Below, one piece after another: positions 28,341 through 35,837 of a stretch of DNA of 64,000 bases. The stretch comes from Rubripirellula tenax (lineage in GTDB: Bacteria; Planctomycetota; Planctomycetia; Pirellulales; Pirellulaceae). The stretch lies in NCBI RefSeq assembly GCF_007860125.1, contig NZ_SJPW01000006.1, positions 367,844-431,843 of the forward strand, read 5' to 3'. The notes below the pieces were generated by a model. It saw only the letters and a program-made list of their open reading frames with translations, was not told the DNA's origin and made no database searches. Each line of letters opens with the position of its first letter. Position 1 is the stretch's first letter. Position numbers and translations under genes: made by a program.

Positions 28341-28814
28341 CAAAAATCGTTTCGTTGGATCATCAGGATAAACGATTCGCACGGCAGCGTTGAGCCATTG
28401 CCGCGAACCGCTACTGCGAAAAAATATTTTCGTCGATTGTAGCACCGTATTTCGTTGCCTTTCGGTCGAGGCTTCGATGCGAAATGAAAATGTTGGGTCA
28501 GATTGTTGTTGACATTTGATTCTGTCGACGCCACATTCTCCACCGATCCAAGTGACTGACGAGACCGACCGGCCGGAAAAGTTTGTCTCCCTTTTCGAAA
28601 CTTTTTGGAGTGTGTGCGATGCAAAGTTCGGGTAACGAACAAGTTCTAGCATCCATCAAATTCTCGCTGACACGGTTTGCCGTTTTTGCGAACCAGTCTC
28701 CGCCGAACCTTTCTATTTGGGCCCGCACCTGACACCGGTGCTGAAGGCCGTCTTAGGCCGGCCGACGCCGAGAACAACTTTGAGTTACTGAGTTGTTTTC
28801 AAAAACCGACCATC

Positions 28815-28839
28815 GGCGATTCAAATGATTTGAATCGCC
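28815..28839. promoter_or_regulatory. 25-bp interrupted palindrome, candidate operator
   Basis: GGCGATTCAAAT and its exact reverse complement flank a single central G. Twelve matching base pairs in each arm are far beyond chance for 700 bases. It lies 234 bases before the rhomboid start and about 475 before the glycosyltransferase start. The regulator is unknown. Confidence 0.5.
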
Positions 28840-29020
28840 AACGGACGATCGCAAGGGACGCGATCAGCCTTACTTCGAGGGGTGGTAAAAACGGATTGCA
28901 CCGGCAAGTTTCTACTTGCGTACATGGATGTCACCCTCTCTTTTCTGCTTTTACTCTTTGAGTCACGTGTGATCTTGAAGACAATGGATCTGTCTTGTTC
29001 TTTACACGTTTGCAGTGATT

Positions 29021-29054
29021 CGCGACCGGGATGCATGAGGCATGGCCGGTCGCG
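29021..29054 (+). terminator. GC-rich stem-loop in the rhomboid leader
   Basis: CGCGACCGG (29021-29029) pairs exactly with CCGGTCGCG (29046-29054); inside, ATGC can pair with GCAT. A TTTCTTTG tract follows directly, and the rhomboid ATG is 19 bases downstream. It has the form of an intrinsic terminator in the 5' leader, so it may be an attenuator or the end of a small upstream RNA. Confidence 0.45.
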
Positions 29055-29072
29055 TTTCTTTGAACCCCCATT

Positions 29073-29837
29073 ATGATTCCGCTACGCGACAACATTCCTA
29101 GCCGCACGACACCGTTTGTTAACTACGCAATCCTTGCCGTATGCGCCGTCGCATTCGCGATGCAGTTGGCCGAGCCCGCGGGCACGATCGCCGAATCGTT
29201 TGGAATGGTCCCGCTGCGCTTGACGGACCCCACGGCGGTTGCCTCTTTGACTCAGGTAACGCAAGTTCGCACGCCAGTCGGCGTCGAACTGGTGAACCAA
29301 GAGTACGTTTTGGCACCGGCAACCATTCCACCGTGGATGACGATGTTCACGTGCATGTTTTTGCATGGTGGATGGATGCACTTCATTGGCAACATGTGGT
29401 TCCTCTATATCTTCGGCGACAATGTCGAAGATCGACTCGGCCACGTAGGCTATGCAATGATGTACTTGGGCACCGGTGTCGCGGCGGGGTTGGCGCACTA
29501 CGCGACGGATTCGTTGAGCCCGATTCCAACGATCGGGGCCAGCGGCGCGATCGCCGGTGTGATGGGTGCGTACGCGTGGCTGTACCCACACGCAAGAGTC
29601 CAAGCGGTTCTGCCCATCTTTATCATTTTGCAGATATTTGTTCTGCCGGCGCCTGTCTTTCTTGGCATCTGGTTTCTGATGCAAACCTACAGCGGGATTG
29701 CTTCGTCGGCCGCCAGCGGGTCCGGTGGAGTCGCGTGGTGGGCCCATATCGGCGGTTTCGTTGCCGGCGCAGCGGTCGCCTTGGTTGTCGGCCGAGCCCA
29801 CTTGGGGAACGATGCCGTAACAGCTCGCCGATTCTGA
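29073..29837 (+). CDS. Rhomboid-family intramembrane serine protease
   Basis: 254 residues, six predicted membrane helices. Helix 1 is FVNYAILAVCAVAFAMQLA. Between helices 1 and 2 comes the long loop, then CMFLHGGWMHFIGNMWFLYIF with the conserved HGGWxHxxxNxxFL motif. The catalytic serine is S157 in GASGAIAGVMGAY, and the catalytic histidine is H225 in WWAHIGGFVAG. All residues of an active rhomboid are present, so it should cleave membrane protein helices within the inner membrane. The protein ends shortly after the last helix with no extra domain. It is transcribed alone, divergent from the glycosyltransferase. A stem-loop sits 19 bases before its start. Substrate unknown. Confidence 0.93.
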   Translation: MIPLRDNIPSRTTPFVNYAILAVCAVAFAMQLAEPAGTIAESFGMVPLRLTDPTAVASLTQVTQVRTPVGVELVNQEYVLAPATIPPWMTMFTCMFLHGGWMHFIGNMWFLYIFGDNVEDRLGHVGYAMMYLGTGVAAGLAHYATDSLSPIPTIGASGAIAGVMGAYAWLYPHARVQAVLPIFIILQIFVLPAPVFLGIWFLMQTYSGIASSAASGSGGVAWWAHIGGFVAGAAVALVVGRAHLGNDAVTARRF

Positions 29838-30033
29838 CGGCATCTTACGGACCGATATGATTCGTCTTCGGACGTGAATAACGGAATCTAGCCACATCAC
29901 GACCGCCACCAGCGGCTAGACTGTGCTCGAAACCGCTGATGTTCCCCAATCCCGTTTCTACGAGTAAAATTACTCGGCGGTATGGTCACACGAACACCTA
30001 TCGCCATGTCGCGAACGAATGTGCAAATCAAGG

Positions 30034-31185
30034 ATGGACGAACCAAACATGCAATCCACGACTCGCTTCGAACCGAACCCGACGATCACGGCCGAAGGGG
30101 CGCTTGGCGCGGTTGCGGATCCGAAGCTGATCGCGGCGTACAGTCGGCTGGGGCTGGAAGGAAAAGTCAGCTGGACTGGCCACCATCACATGCTTCGGCT
30201 TCTGGGTCGTGGAGGCCAAGGCGAAGTCTATCTGACGGAATATCGTGGTACGGACGGGTTCACCGTTCCCGTCGCGATGAAAGTGTTTTCGCCGGAACGA
30301 TACAACGGTGCCGCGGCTTACACCGAAGCGATGCAGCGAGTTGCTTCGATTGCTGCCCGCGTGGCGATGATACAGCACGACAACCTGCTGGACGTTCAGA
30401 ACTTCTTCGAGCGCGAACGTGTTCGGATCATGATGATGGAATGGGTGGACGGCTACGACCTTCGCCAATTGATGTCGCCCCGATGCCTGCATCTTCTGCA
30501 GAGTCATGTCAGCAACCGACGGTGGCGTTACATCAACGAAGTGATTTTGACCGAAGGCGCCGAGCAGTCTCGCTTTAAGGCCGGCGTTGCGGTCGCCATC
30601 GTCCGCGAAATTTTGGCGGCGCTTGCGGCGCTGCACCGCGAAGGCATCGTTCACGGTGATGTGAAGCCGTCCAACATCATGCTGAAGCGCAGCGGCCACG
30701 CAAAGCTGATCGACATGGGATCGGCGATTGACTATCGCAACCCGCCGCGCGATCGCGAATGCACACCGTTGTATGCTGCGCCGGAAGTGCTTGAGAATCG
30801 CGAAGCGACGCCGCGCAGCGATCTTGCCAGCGTCGGATACGTCTTGGTCGAACTGCTCTCGGGCCGCAGCCCCTTCGGTCACAAATCAAAGATGCGAGAC
30901 CTGTTGCAATCCAAACGCGAGCTGCCCGCCAACTTGTCCAGTGTATTACCGGACGACGTGCTACGAAACGAACTGTTGATGAACTTCATCGGCGGCTTGA
31001 TTTCCCCTGATCCCAACCGTCGCTTTCCCAACGCGGAAGCAGCTGAGCATGTGGAAAAGGGTGCCGCAGCGTTTCACCGACAATTGATTCTCGGCGACAT
31101 GGCAACCGAGTACGACAACGACATTCGTGTCTGGCTGGAAGAAATCAAACAACTTGAAATCGAAAACGACGGGCTGAATCTGTAA
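30034..31185 (+). CDS. Soluble serine/threonine protein kinase (non-RD type)
   Basis: 383 residues from ATG 30034 (ATG 30019 and 30049 also fit). The glycine loop GRGGQGEVYLTEY, Lys in VAMKVFSPER, the catalytic loop IVHGDVKPSNIML, IDMGSAID in place of DFG, and YAAPEVLEN all appear in order between residues about 55 and 255. HGD replaces HRD, so this is a non-RD kinase whose activation need not depend on loop phosphorylation; the catalytic Asp and metal Asp are kept. There is no membrane helix or sensor repeat; the C-terminal 100 residues are helical. It is the first gene of an operon: its TAA overlaps the ATG of the next gene by one base (TAATG). It may regulate the two metabolic genes or share their expression. 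Confidence 0.9.
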   Translation: MDEPNMQSTTRFEPNPTITAEGALGAVADPKLIAAYSRLGLEGKVSWTGHHHMLRLLGRGGQGEVYLTEYRGTDGFTVPVAMKVFSPERYNGAAAYTEAMQRVASIAARVAMIQHDNLLDVQNFFERERVRIMMMEWVDGYDLRQLMSPRCLHLLQSHVSNRRWRYINEVILTEGAEQSRFKAGVAVAIVREILAALAALHREGIVHGDVKPSNIMLKRSGHAKLIDMGSAIDYRNPPRDRECTPLYAAPEVLENREATPRSDLASVGYVLVELLSGRSPFGHKSKMRDLLQSKRELPANLSSVLPDDVLRNELLMNFIGGLISPDPNRRFPNAEAAEHVEKGAAAFHRQLILGDMATEYDNDIRVWLEEIKQLEIENDGLNL

Positions 31186-31982
31186 TGGACGAGAATCACC
31201 TGCAGGTCGCCATGAAAGCTGCTCGCGCCGGTGCTGCCGAATTGATGTCGCGCCGTGACGATCGAGTCGTCCGCGAAAAAGCGCCGAAAGACTTGGTCAC
31301 GGATGCCGACTTGGCGTCACAGAAAGCCGTTCGCGCCATTTTGATGGATGCCTTCGCCGGCTATGCCTTCGTTGGCGAAGAAGAAGGCGAAAATGAACCG
31401 CTGGAATCGGTTCGAAACGGAGACGTTGACGCGCCGCCATGTTGGGTCGTGGACCCACTGGATGGTACGGTCAACTATGTCCATCGATTGCAGTCGTTCG
31501 CGGTATCGATCGGTTTGTTCGAGCGGGGCAGGATGCGGCTGGGAGTCATCTTGGATCCGGTCACCGACGAACTGTTCACGGCGATCGACGGACAAGGCGC
31601 CTTTTGCAACGGAAAGCCGATTCGTTCGAGCGGCTGCAGCGACCTCAGCGACGGATTGGTCGCCTGCTCGTTTCCGGCGGGCGTCAAAAGCAACGACGTC
31701 GAAGTCGAGCGATTCTTGAAGGTTCTAGAGCGGTGTCGATCGCTCAGGCGACTGGGAAGCTGCGCACTGAATCTCTGCTACGTCGCAGCGGGACGTTTGG
31801 ATTCCTATTGGGCGACCAGTGTTGCATCGTGGGATGCCGCTGCGGGGATCGTTATTGCAAGAGAAGCGGGCGCTACCGTGACGGCCTACGACGGCAGTTC
31901 GGTCGACGATTGGTTGCCAAAATTTTGTGTCAGCGGATCGGATAAGCTACACCGGACCATGATCGATTTGTTGTCACGATGA
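31185..31982 (+). CDS. Inositol monophosphatase-family phosphatase
   Basis: 265 residues. All metal sites of the IMPase fold are present: KAPKDLVTDADLASQ, GEEEGE (Glu of site 1), WVVDPLDGTVNYVHRL (the DPxDGTxN motif), and WDAAAGIVIAREAGATVT (WDxAAG). Members hydrolyse inositol monophosphates, fructose-1,6-bisphosphate or 3'-phosphoadenosine 5'-phosphate, or act as SuhB-type RNA-processing partners, so the substrate stays open. The start ATG overlaps the stop of the kinase gene by one base, and its own stop overlaps the start of the flavin reductase gene by four (ATGA), indicating translational coupling of all three. Length and domain order are normal for the family. Cytoplasmic. Confidence 0.93.
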   Translation: MDENHLQVAMKAARAGAAELMSRRDDRVVREKAPKDLVTDADLASQKAVRAILMDAFAGYAFVGEEEGENEPLESVRNGDVDAPPCWVVDPLDGTVNYVHRLQSFAVSIGLFERGRMRLGVILDPVTDELFTAIDGQGAFCNGKPIRSSGCSDLSDGLVACSFPAGVKSNDVEVERFLKVLERCRSLRRLGSCALNLCYVAAGRLDSYWATSVASWDAAAGIVIAREAGATVTAYDGSSVDDWLPKFCVSGSDKLHRTMIDLLSR

Positions 31983-32590
31983 ACTTCGCCGTCAATGAAA
32001 AATCGACTCGCGAAGTCTATGATTGGATGACGCGATTGATCACGCCGCGACCGATTGCGTGGGTGTCAACGTTGTCGGTCGATGGGATCGCCAACCTGGC
32101 GCCCTTCAGTTTCTTTTGCGGTGTGGGCGCGAACCCGCCGACGCTTGCGTTCTGTCCCGCCAACCGCCGCGACGGAACGCCCAAAGATTCATTGCTCAAT
32201 GTTCAACGCACCGGTCAATTTGTCATCAACATTGTTACCGAATCGGTCGCCGAGTCGATGAACCGAACCGCGGCCGAACTTCCGCCGGGGGAAGACGAGT
32301 TCGAATTCGCAGACGTCGCCAAGGCGGTATCGACGCTGGTTCGACCGCCGCGGGTTGCGTCCGCAGTGGCAAGCATGGAATGCGAACTCCATTCGGCGAT
32401 CGCGATTGGCAGTGGCCCCGGCGGCGCCAATCTGGTTTTGGGCCGCATCGTTTGGATCCACGTTCAAGACGACTGCGTGGATCACAACGGCAGCGCGATC
32501 ACCGAACGTCTCGACACGATCGGTCGAATGGCCGGTGACCAATATTCACGAACCGCCGACCGCTTCGTCATTGCCCGCCCAAAAACGTGA
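31979..32590 (+). CDS. Flavin reductase-like (FMN-binding split-barrel) protein
   Basis: 203 residues. The FMN-binding split barrel of the flavin-reductase (DIM6/NTAB) family is recognisable from LITPRPIAWVSTLSVDG, then NLAPFSFFCGVGANPP, RTGQFVINIVTES and a late GRIVWIHV strand. These proteins bind FMN and either reduce it with NAD(P)H or serve as flavin-dependent oxidoreductases; the exact reaction cannot be told. It is coupled by a four-base overlap to the phosphatase gene and ends the kinase-phosphatase-reductase operon. Next, the beta-propeller gene runs the other way with only 27 bases between stops, so a shared terminator should lie there, though I do not see a stem-loop. Confidence 0.88.
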   Translation: MNFAVNEKSTREVYDWMTRLITPRPIAWVSTLSVDGIANLAPFSFFCGVGANPPTLAFCPANRRDGTPKDSLLNVQRTGQFVINIVTESVAESMNRTAAELPPGEDEFEFADVAKAVSTLVRPPRVASAVASMECELHSAIAIGSGPGGANLVLGRIVWIHVQDDCVDHNGSAITERLDTIGRMAGDQYSRTADRFVIARPKT

Positions 32591-32617
32591 GTCGACCGGT
32601 TTGTGTTCGCATCGGTG

Positions 32618-34285
32618 TTAGTTCGTAATTTTCTCGGGCATGTAAAAGCAGATCGTTTCGCGATCGTTGCGAACCAGAATATGCCTTCCGGCGATCGTCG
32701 GCACGTTCCATGTCTTTGTCGACAATGCCGGCAACTGTAGTTTCAATCGATACTCGTCGGCGACGGCATCGACGAAATCGACGTGCCCGGATTCGCTTTG
32801 ACAAACCAGAACGTCTTCGACACGCATAAGCTGTCCTTGCCCCAATCGGTCGCTGCGAGGCTGCCGCCAATACGAATCCGATGATTCGACATTAACCGCT
32901 TCCAACGAGCCGTTGCTGATCGCGTAAGCCACGTTGTCCCCCAAACAGGCGTGCGTGAACTTGGTTTTCAGGACACTCGACGAACTCCAAACGGCGTGCG
33001 CGTTCATCGACGTTTTGTCACCGTCAATTTCCACCAATGCGCTGCCGCCGCCGTAGCCCTTGCCGATTATGAATCTGTTCATTCCAGCCTGAACGGCCGA
33101 TGCACAGTTTGCACCCGCATTGGATTGTCCGGGCCATTCGAATTCCCACTGCACCGCACCGTCTTCGATCGAATGCCCCGTCACCGTCGCTTCGTTCACC
33201 GAAACAATTTGTCGGACGCCCGCCAAAGTCATGGTCATCGGTGATCCATAGCTAATCTGTGCTTCGCCGGCGGTCCATCGCGTTGTTCCGTCCTTGGCAT
33301 CCAACGCGATCAGACTGCGTCCCGAATTGGCTAGTTCGTCCGGTCCACCCAGCGGTAGAACGCACATATCATCGACAATCAATGGCGAACCTGCTCGACC
33401 CCAGGTGATGGCATTTTCCGATTCCAGCTTCGTCCAACCGGCGACCTCCAACAAATCGAGTTTCCAGATCTCGTCACCGCTGAACAAGTCAACGCACCAA
33501 ACCTTACCCGTTGCGCCTTGGGCATAGACACGGCCAGAATCGATGGTCGGCGTCGATCTCGGCCCAGTGCCCCCGAGCGCGTTTTCGTGGCGAGTTGCGG
33601 CCGATTGAATCCACAGTAGCTTGCCATCACGAAGCCGGTAACACGTCAAGCATTCCATTTCGCCGCGTTGTTCCAAGGTGACCGCCCGATCACCGGCGAC
33701 TGCGAACGACGACCAACCTTCGCCGATCCCCTGGTTCCAAAGAATATCGACGTCGCCGGCAGACTCAGGCACCGCAAAGGCGCGTTTCTCAATGATGCCG
33801 TTTCGATCGGTTCCAAGAAAGTTTGTCGAGTTCGCAATTGCATTGGCCTCGGCCGAGTCGTCCAGGGCAATGTCAGAAGACTCCGCGTCCAAATCAGCCA
33901 GTTCCATCCCTTCGTCAAACCGAAAGGCAAACTGCGGTACCATTTCGCCGCTGAAACCATCGAATCGAACGAGCGAAAAGATTCCCGCCAGGACTACGGC
34001 GATCGTCGCCGGTACGACATAGCGTCGTCCGCGACGTGACGCCGACAAATGCAACTGGACCAACCCGTAAATCAGCGTTATCAAACCAATGACGAAACAA
34101 GCAGTGTTGGCGTGCTGATGATCCGTCGTCGTCGCGATTGACTGTGCTGCGACAATCGCGACCACCCCGATCGCCAGCGCGATTAGGCTTCGACGCAACC
34201 GGCGTGGCGATGTGAGAGTCGGTTTATGGCTGTCCGCCGTCTGGCCATCGTTTTCAGGGCCATCGTTTTCAGGGCCATCGATCAA
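32618..34285 (-). CDS. Membrane-anchored PQQ-type beta-propeller protein
   Basis: 555 residues from a TTG start (34285); no ATG fits in frame nearby. N-terminus: a Glu/Asp repeat (DGPENDGPENDGQ) encoded by a 15-base tandem repeat, then two hydrophobic segments (about 33-50, LIALAIGVVAIVAAQ, and 65-80), then a third near 95-110. The rest is a beta propeller built of PQQ/quinoprotein repeats: WIQSAATRHENALGG, GRVYAQGATGKVWCVDLFSG, LIALDAKDGTTRW, TGHSIEDGAVQWEFEW and so on. This is the BamB/PQQ-repeat group, common and expanded in planctomycetes. No catalytic dehydrogenase residues were found, so binding or scaffolding outside the membrane is more likely than PQQ catalysis. Confidence 0.82.
   Translation of the reverse strand: MIDGPENDGPENDGQTADSHKPTLTSPRRLRRSLIALAIGVVAIVAAQSIATTTDHQHANTACFVIGLITLIYGLVQLHLSASRRGRRYVVPATIAVVLAGIFSLVRFDGFSGEMVPQFAFRFDEGMELADLDAESSDIALDDSAEANAIANSTNFLGTDRNGIIEKRAFAVPESAGDVDILWNQGIGEGWSSFAVAGDRAVTLEQRGEMECLTCYRLRDGKLLWIQSAATRHENALGGTGPRSTPTIDSGRVYAQGATGKVWCVDLFSGDEIWKLDLLEVAGWTKLESENAITWGRAGSPLIVDDMCVLPLGGPDELANSGRSLIALDAKDGTTRWTAGEAQISYGSPMTMTLAGVRQIVSVNEATVTGHSIEDGAVQWEFEWPGQSNAGANCASAVQAGMNRFIIGKGYGGGSALVEIDGDKTSMNAHAVWSSSSVLKTKFTHACLGDNVAYAISNGSLEAVNVESSDSYWRQPRSDRLGQGQLMRVEDVLVCQSESGHVDFVDAVADEYRLKLQLPALSTKTWNVPTIAGRHILVRNDRETICFYMPEKITN
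34243..34280. repeat. 15-bp tandem repeat in the beta-propeller N-terminus
   Basis: GGCCATCGTTTTCAG occurs at 34243-34257 and 34258-34272, followed by a partial third copy. Translated on the minus strand it gives repeated PENDG, so copy changes would keep the reading frame. Confidence 0.8.
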
Positions 34286-34441
34286 AACATTATTCCGCAG
34301 GGTTGTGTTCGTAGAATCCGTCCGCCATCCGATCGTTCGATGGATTGACGGATTTTAGCCGCCGTCGGACTTTATGCGTATAGTACGCTTCGACGTAAGT
34401 CCGCGGGAATTGGCAAGCTTGACGTAGATTGGGCCAACTTA

Positions 34442-35197
34442 ATGATCACAGTTTTGGAATCGGCGTCGCAGCGAATCGGACGAGAGAATCAGCGAGTCAC
34501 GTTCGTTTCAGATTTGCATTGGTTAAGCGGTCGGTCGAATGCGGACACGCACCATGGTCGTATCGAGCGGGTGATCGACGACGCGGATATCTGCATTTGG
34601 GGTGGCGACCTCTTCGATTTTCGATGGAGTCGCGTTGGCGACGACGACGCATCGGTAGCCACGGCACTTCAGTGGCTCGATCGATGGTACCGGATGTTTC
34701 CGAAAAAGCATTTTGTGTATCTGAACGGAAACCACGACTCGCATTTGGCGTTTCACGACGCTTTGGTCCAGTGGTCGTCCGTTCGCGATCGATTCACTTC
34801 GGATCTGGAGTGTGTACGAATTGGCGATACGCTCTGGCTTCACGGCGACGTGATTGAGGGTGACGGAACGGCAGACGCTTTCACACGTTACCGACACAAG
34901 TGGCACGACAAACCCGTCGCGGGCAAGTTGGCAAACCGAGTGTACGACGTTGCGGTCCACGCCCGAGTTCACAGGGCCGCTGCGATCGCTGGTCACCGCA
35001 AACGTAATACTTGCCGACGACTGATTCGATGGATGAACCGGCAACCGACCGAACAAACGATTGGCATCAAGCGTGTCGTGTTCGGGCACACGCACCGGCG
35101 GATGCTCGGTTACCGACTTCAAGAAATTGATTTTTACAACGGCGGGGCCGCGATCCGCCACGTCCCCTTTCACCCGATCACCCTGGATGTGCGTTAG
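34442..35197 (+). CDS. Metallophosphoesterase, LpxH-like
   Basis: 251 residues with a calcineurin-like metallophosphoesterase core. The five metal motifs are all present: D24-L-H26 (SDLHW), G-D56-LF-D59, GNHD (97-99), a His in LWLHGDV (134), and GHTH (H216, H218). These coordinate two divalent metals. Strong similarity in spacing to LpxH, the UDP-2,3-diacylglucosamine hydrolase of lipid A synthesis, makes that function plausible for a diderm planctomycete, but related proteins hydrolyse other phosphodiesters. It carries a basic helix (GHRKRNTCRRLIRWM) before the last motif, as LpxH does. Starts with ATG 34442, 156 bases from the divergent beta-propeller gene. Cytoplasmic, probably membrane-associated. 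Confidence 0.85.
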   Translation: MITVLESASQRIGRENQRVTFVSDLHWLSGRSNADTHHGRIERVIDDADICIWGGDLFDFRWSRVGDDDASVATALQWLDRWYRMFPKKHFVYLNGNHDSHLAFHDALVQWSSVRDRFTSDLECVRIGDTLWLHGDVIEGDGTADAFTRYRHKWHDKPVAGKLANRVYDVAVHARVHRAAAIAGHRKRNTCRRLIRWMNRQPTEQTIGIKRVVFGHTHRRMLGYRLQEIDFYNGGAAIRHVPFHPITLDVR

Positions 35198-35297
35198 AAA
35201 AGTAACCGTGTTGATTTGCCGTTCGAACTGAGCCAAGCTATGAGGCCCGTACATTGGACGGACACCCATGACCCTGAACTCGAAAAGACATACTCGA

Positions 35298-35606
35298 ATG
35301 CCCAACCTCGCCCACCACGTTTTCTTCACGCTAAAAGATCGCAGTAACGCCGCCGTTGAACATTTGATCAGCGATGCGCATAAGTACTTGGACGAACATG
35401 ACGGAGTGGTCGATTTTTCGGTCGGCGTTCGCGACAAAGAACTCGCTCGGCCAGTCAACGGCGATTTCGATGTCTCGCTACACATGGTTTTCGCGGATCG
35501 TCCCGCCCACGATGCCTACCAAGTATCCGATCGTCACCAAGAGTTCATCGCCCAGAACAAAGATTCCTGGGCAAACACGATCATTTACGACAGCACCGTG
35601 AATTAG
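35298..35606 (+). CDS. Dabb (dimeric alpha/beta barrel) stress-type protein
   Basis: About 102 residues from ATG 35298 (the frame is open from 35268, but MPNLAHHVFFTLKD is the usual family beginning). The Dabb pattern is visible: an N-terminal strand with HHVFFTLKD, helix AVEHLISDAHKYL, strand VVDFSVGVRD, strand FDVSLHMVFADRPAHDAY, then HQEFIAQNKDSWANTIIYD. Members form homodimeric barrels; some have enzymatic roles in cyclisation, others are stress-responsive with no known reaction. No active-site assignment is possible here. It follows the phosphoesterase with about 100 bases between and precedes the DUF5722 gene. The upstream start cannot be excluded. Confidence 0.82.
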   Translation: MPNLAHHVFFTLKDRSNAAVEHLISDAHKYLDEHDGVVDFSVGVRDKELARPVNGDFDVSLHMVFADRPAHDAYQVSDRHQEFIAQNKDSWANTIIYDSTVN

Positions 35607-35768
35607 CCAACGGTCGAATCATCATCCCTGGGCGATATTCGACGCGGGGACGGTAGGACCGGCACAATCGTACCTTGGGTTATCCCGGCTCGCATTTTCT
35701 TGTTAAATACAGAGTCACAGCGGACGCCGATTCTTGCGCCAACCATGATGGCACTGCCCGTACCCACG

Positions 35769-35792
35769 ATCGGTATGCAAAATCGGTATGCA
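35769..35792. repeat. Direct repeat ATCGGTATGC upstream of the DUF5722 gene
   Basis: ATCGGTATGC occurs twice, 14 bases apart start to start, about 50-70 bases before ATG 35838. It may be a tandem operator or chance; nothing else in the 230-base gap stands out. Confidence 0.4.
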
Positions 35793-35837
35793 CGTTCCGT
35801 CCCGCCTATCCCACCTGCCGTCCAGCGATGATCCGCC

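Larger units (their letters stand above)
28341..29072. other. Long divergent intergenic region with two palindromes
   Basis: 732 bases between the glycosyltransferase and rhomboid genes. The first 312 are open in the glycosyltransferase frame but lack any domain. Two structures are listed separately: the perfect palindrome at 28815-28839 and the GC-rich stem at 29021-29054. I see no credible ORF of 60 codons with a ribosome site. Confidence 0.4.

Noticed and set aside
28341-28652. N-terminal extension of the glycosyltransferase
   Set aside because: Open in frame but reads as random sequence with no family similarity; the ATG at 28340 gives a normal protein.
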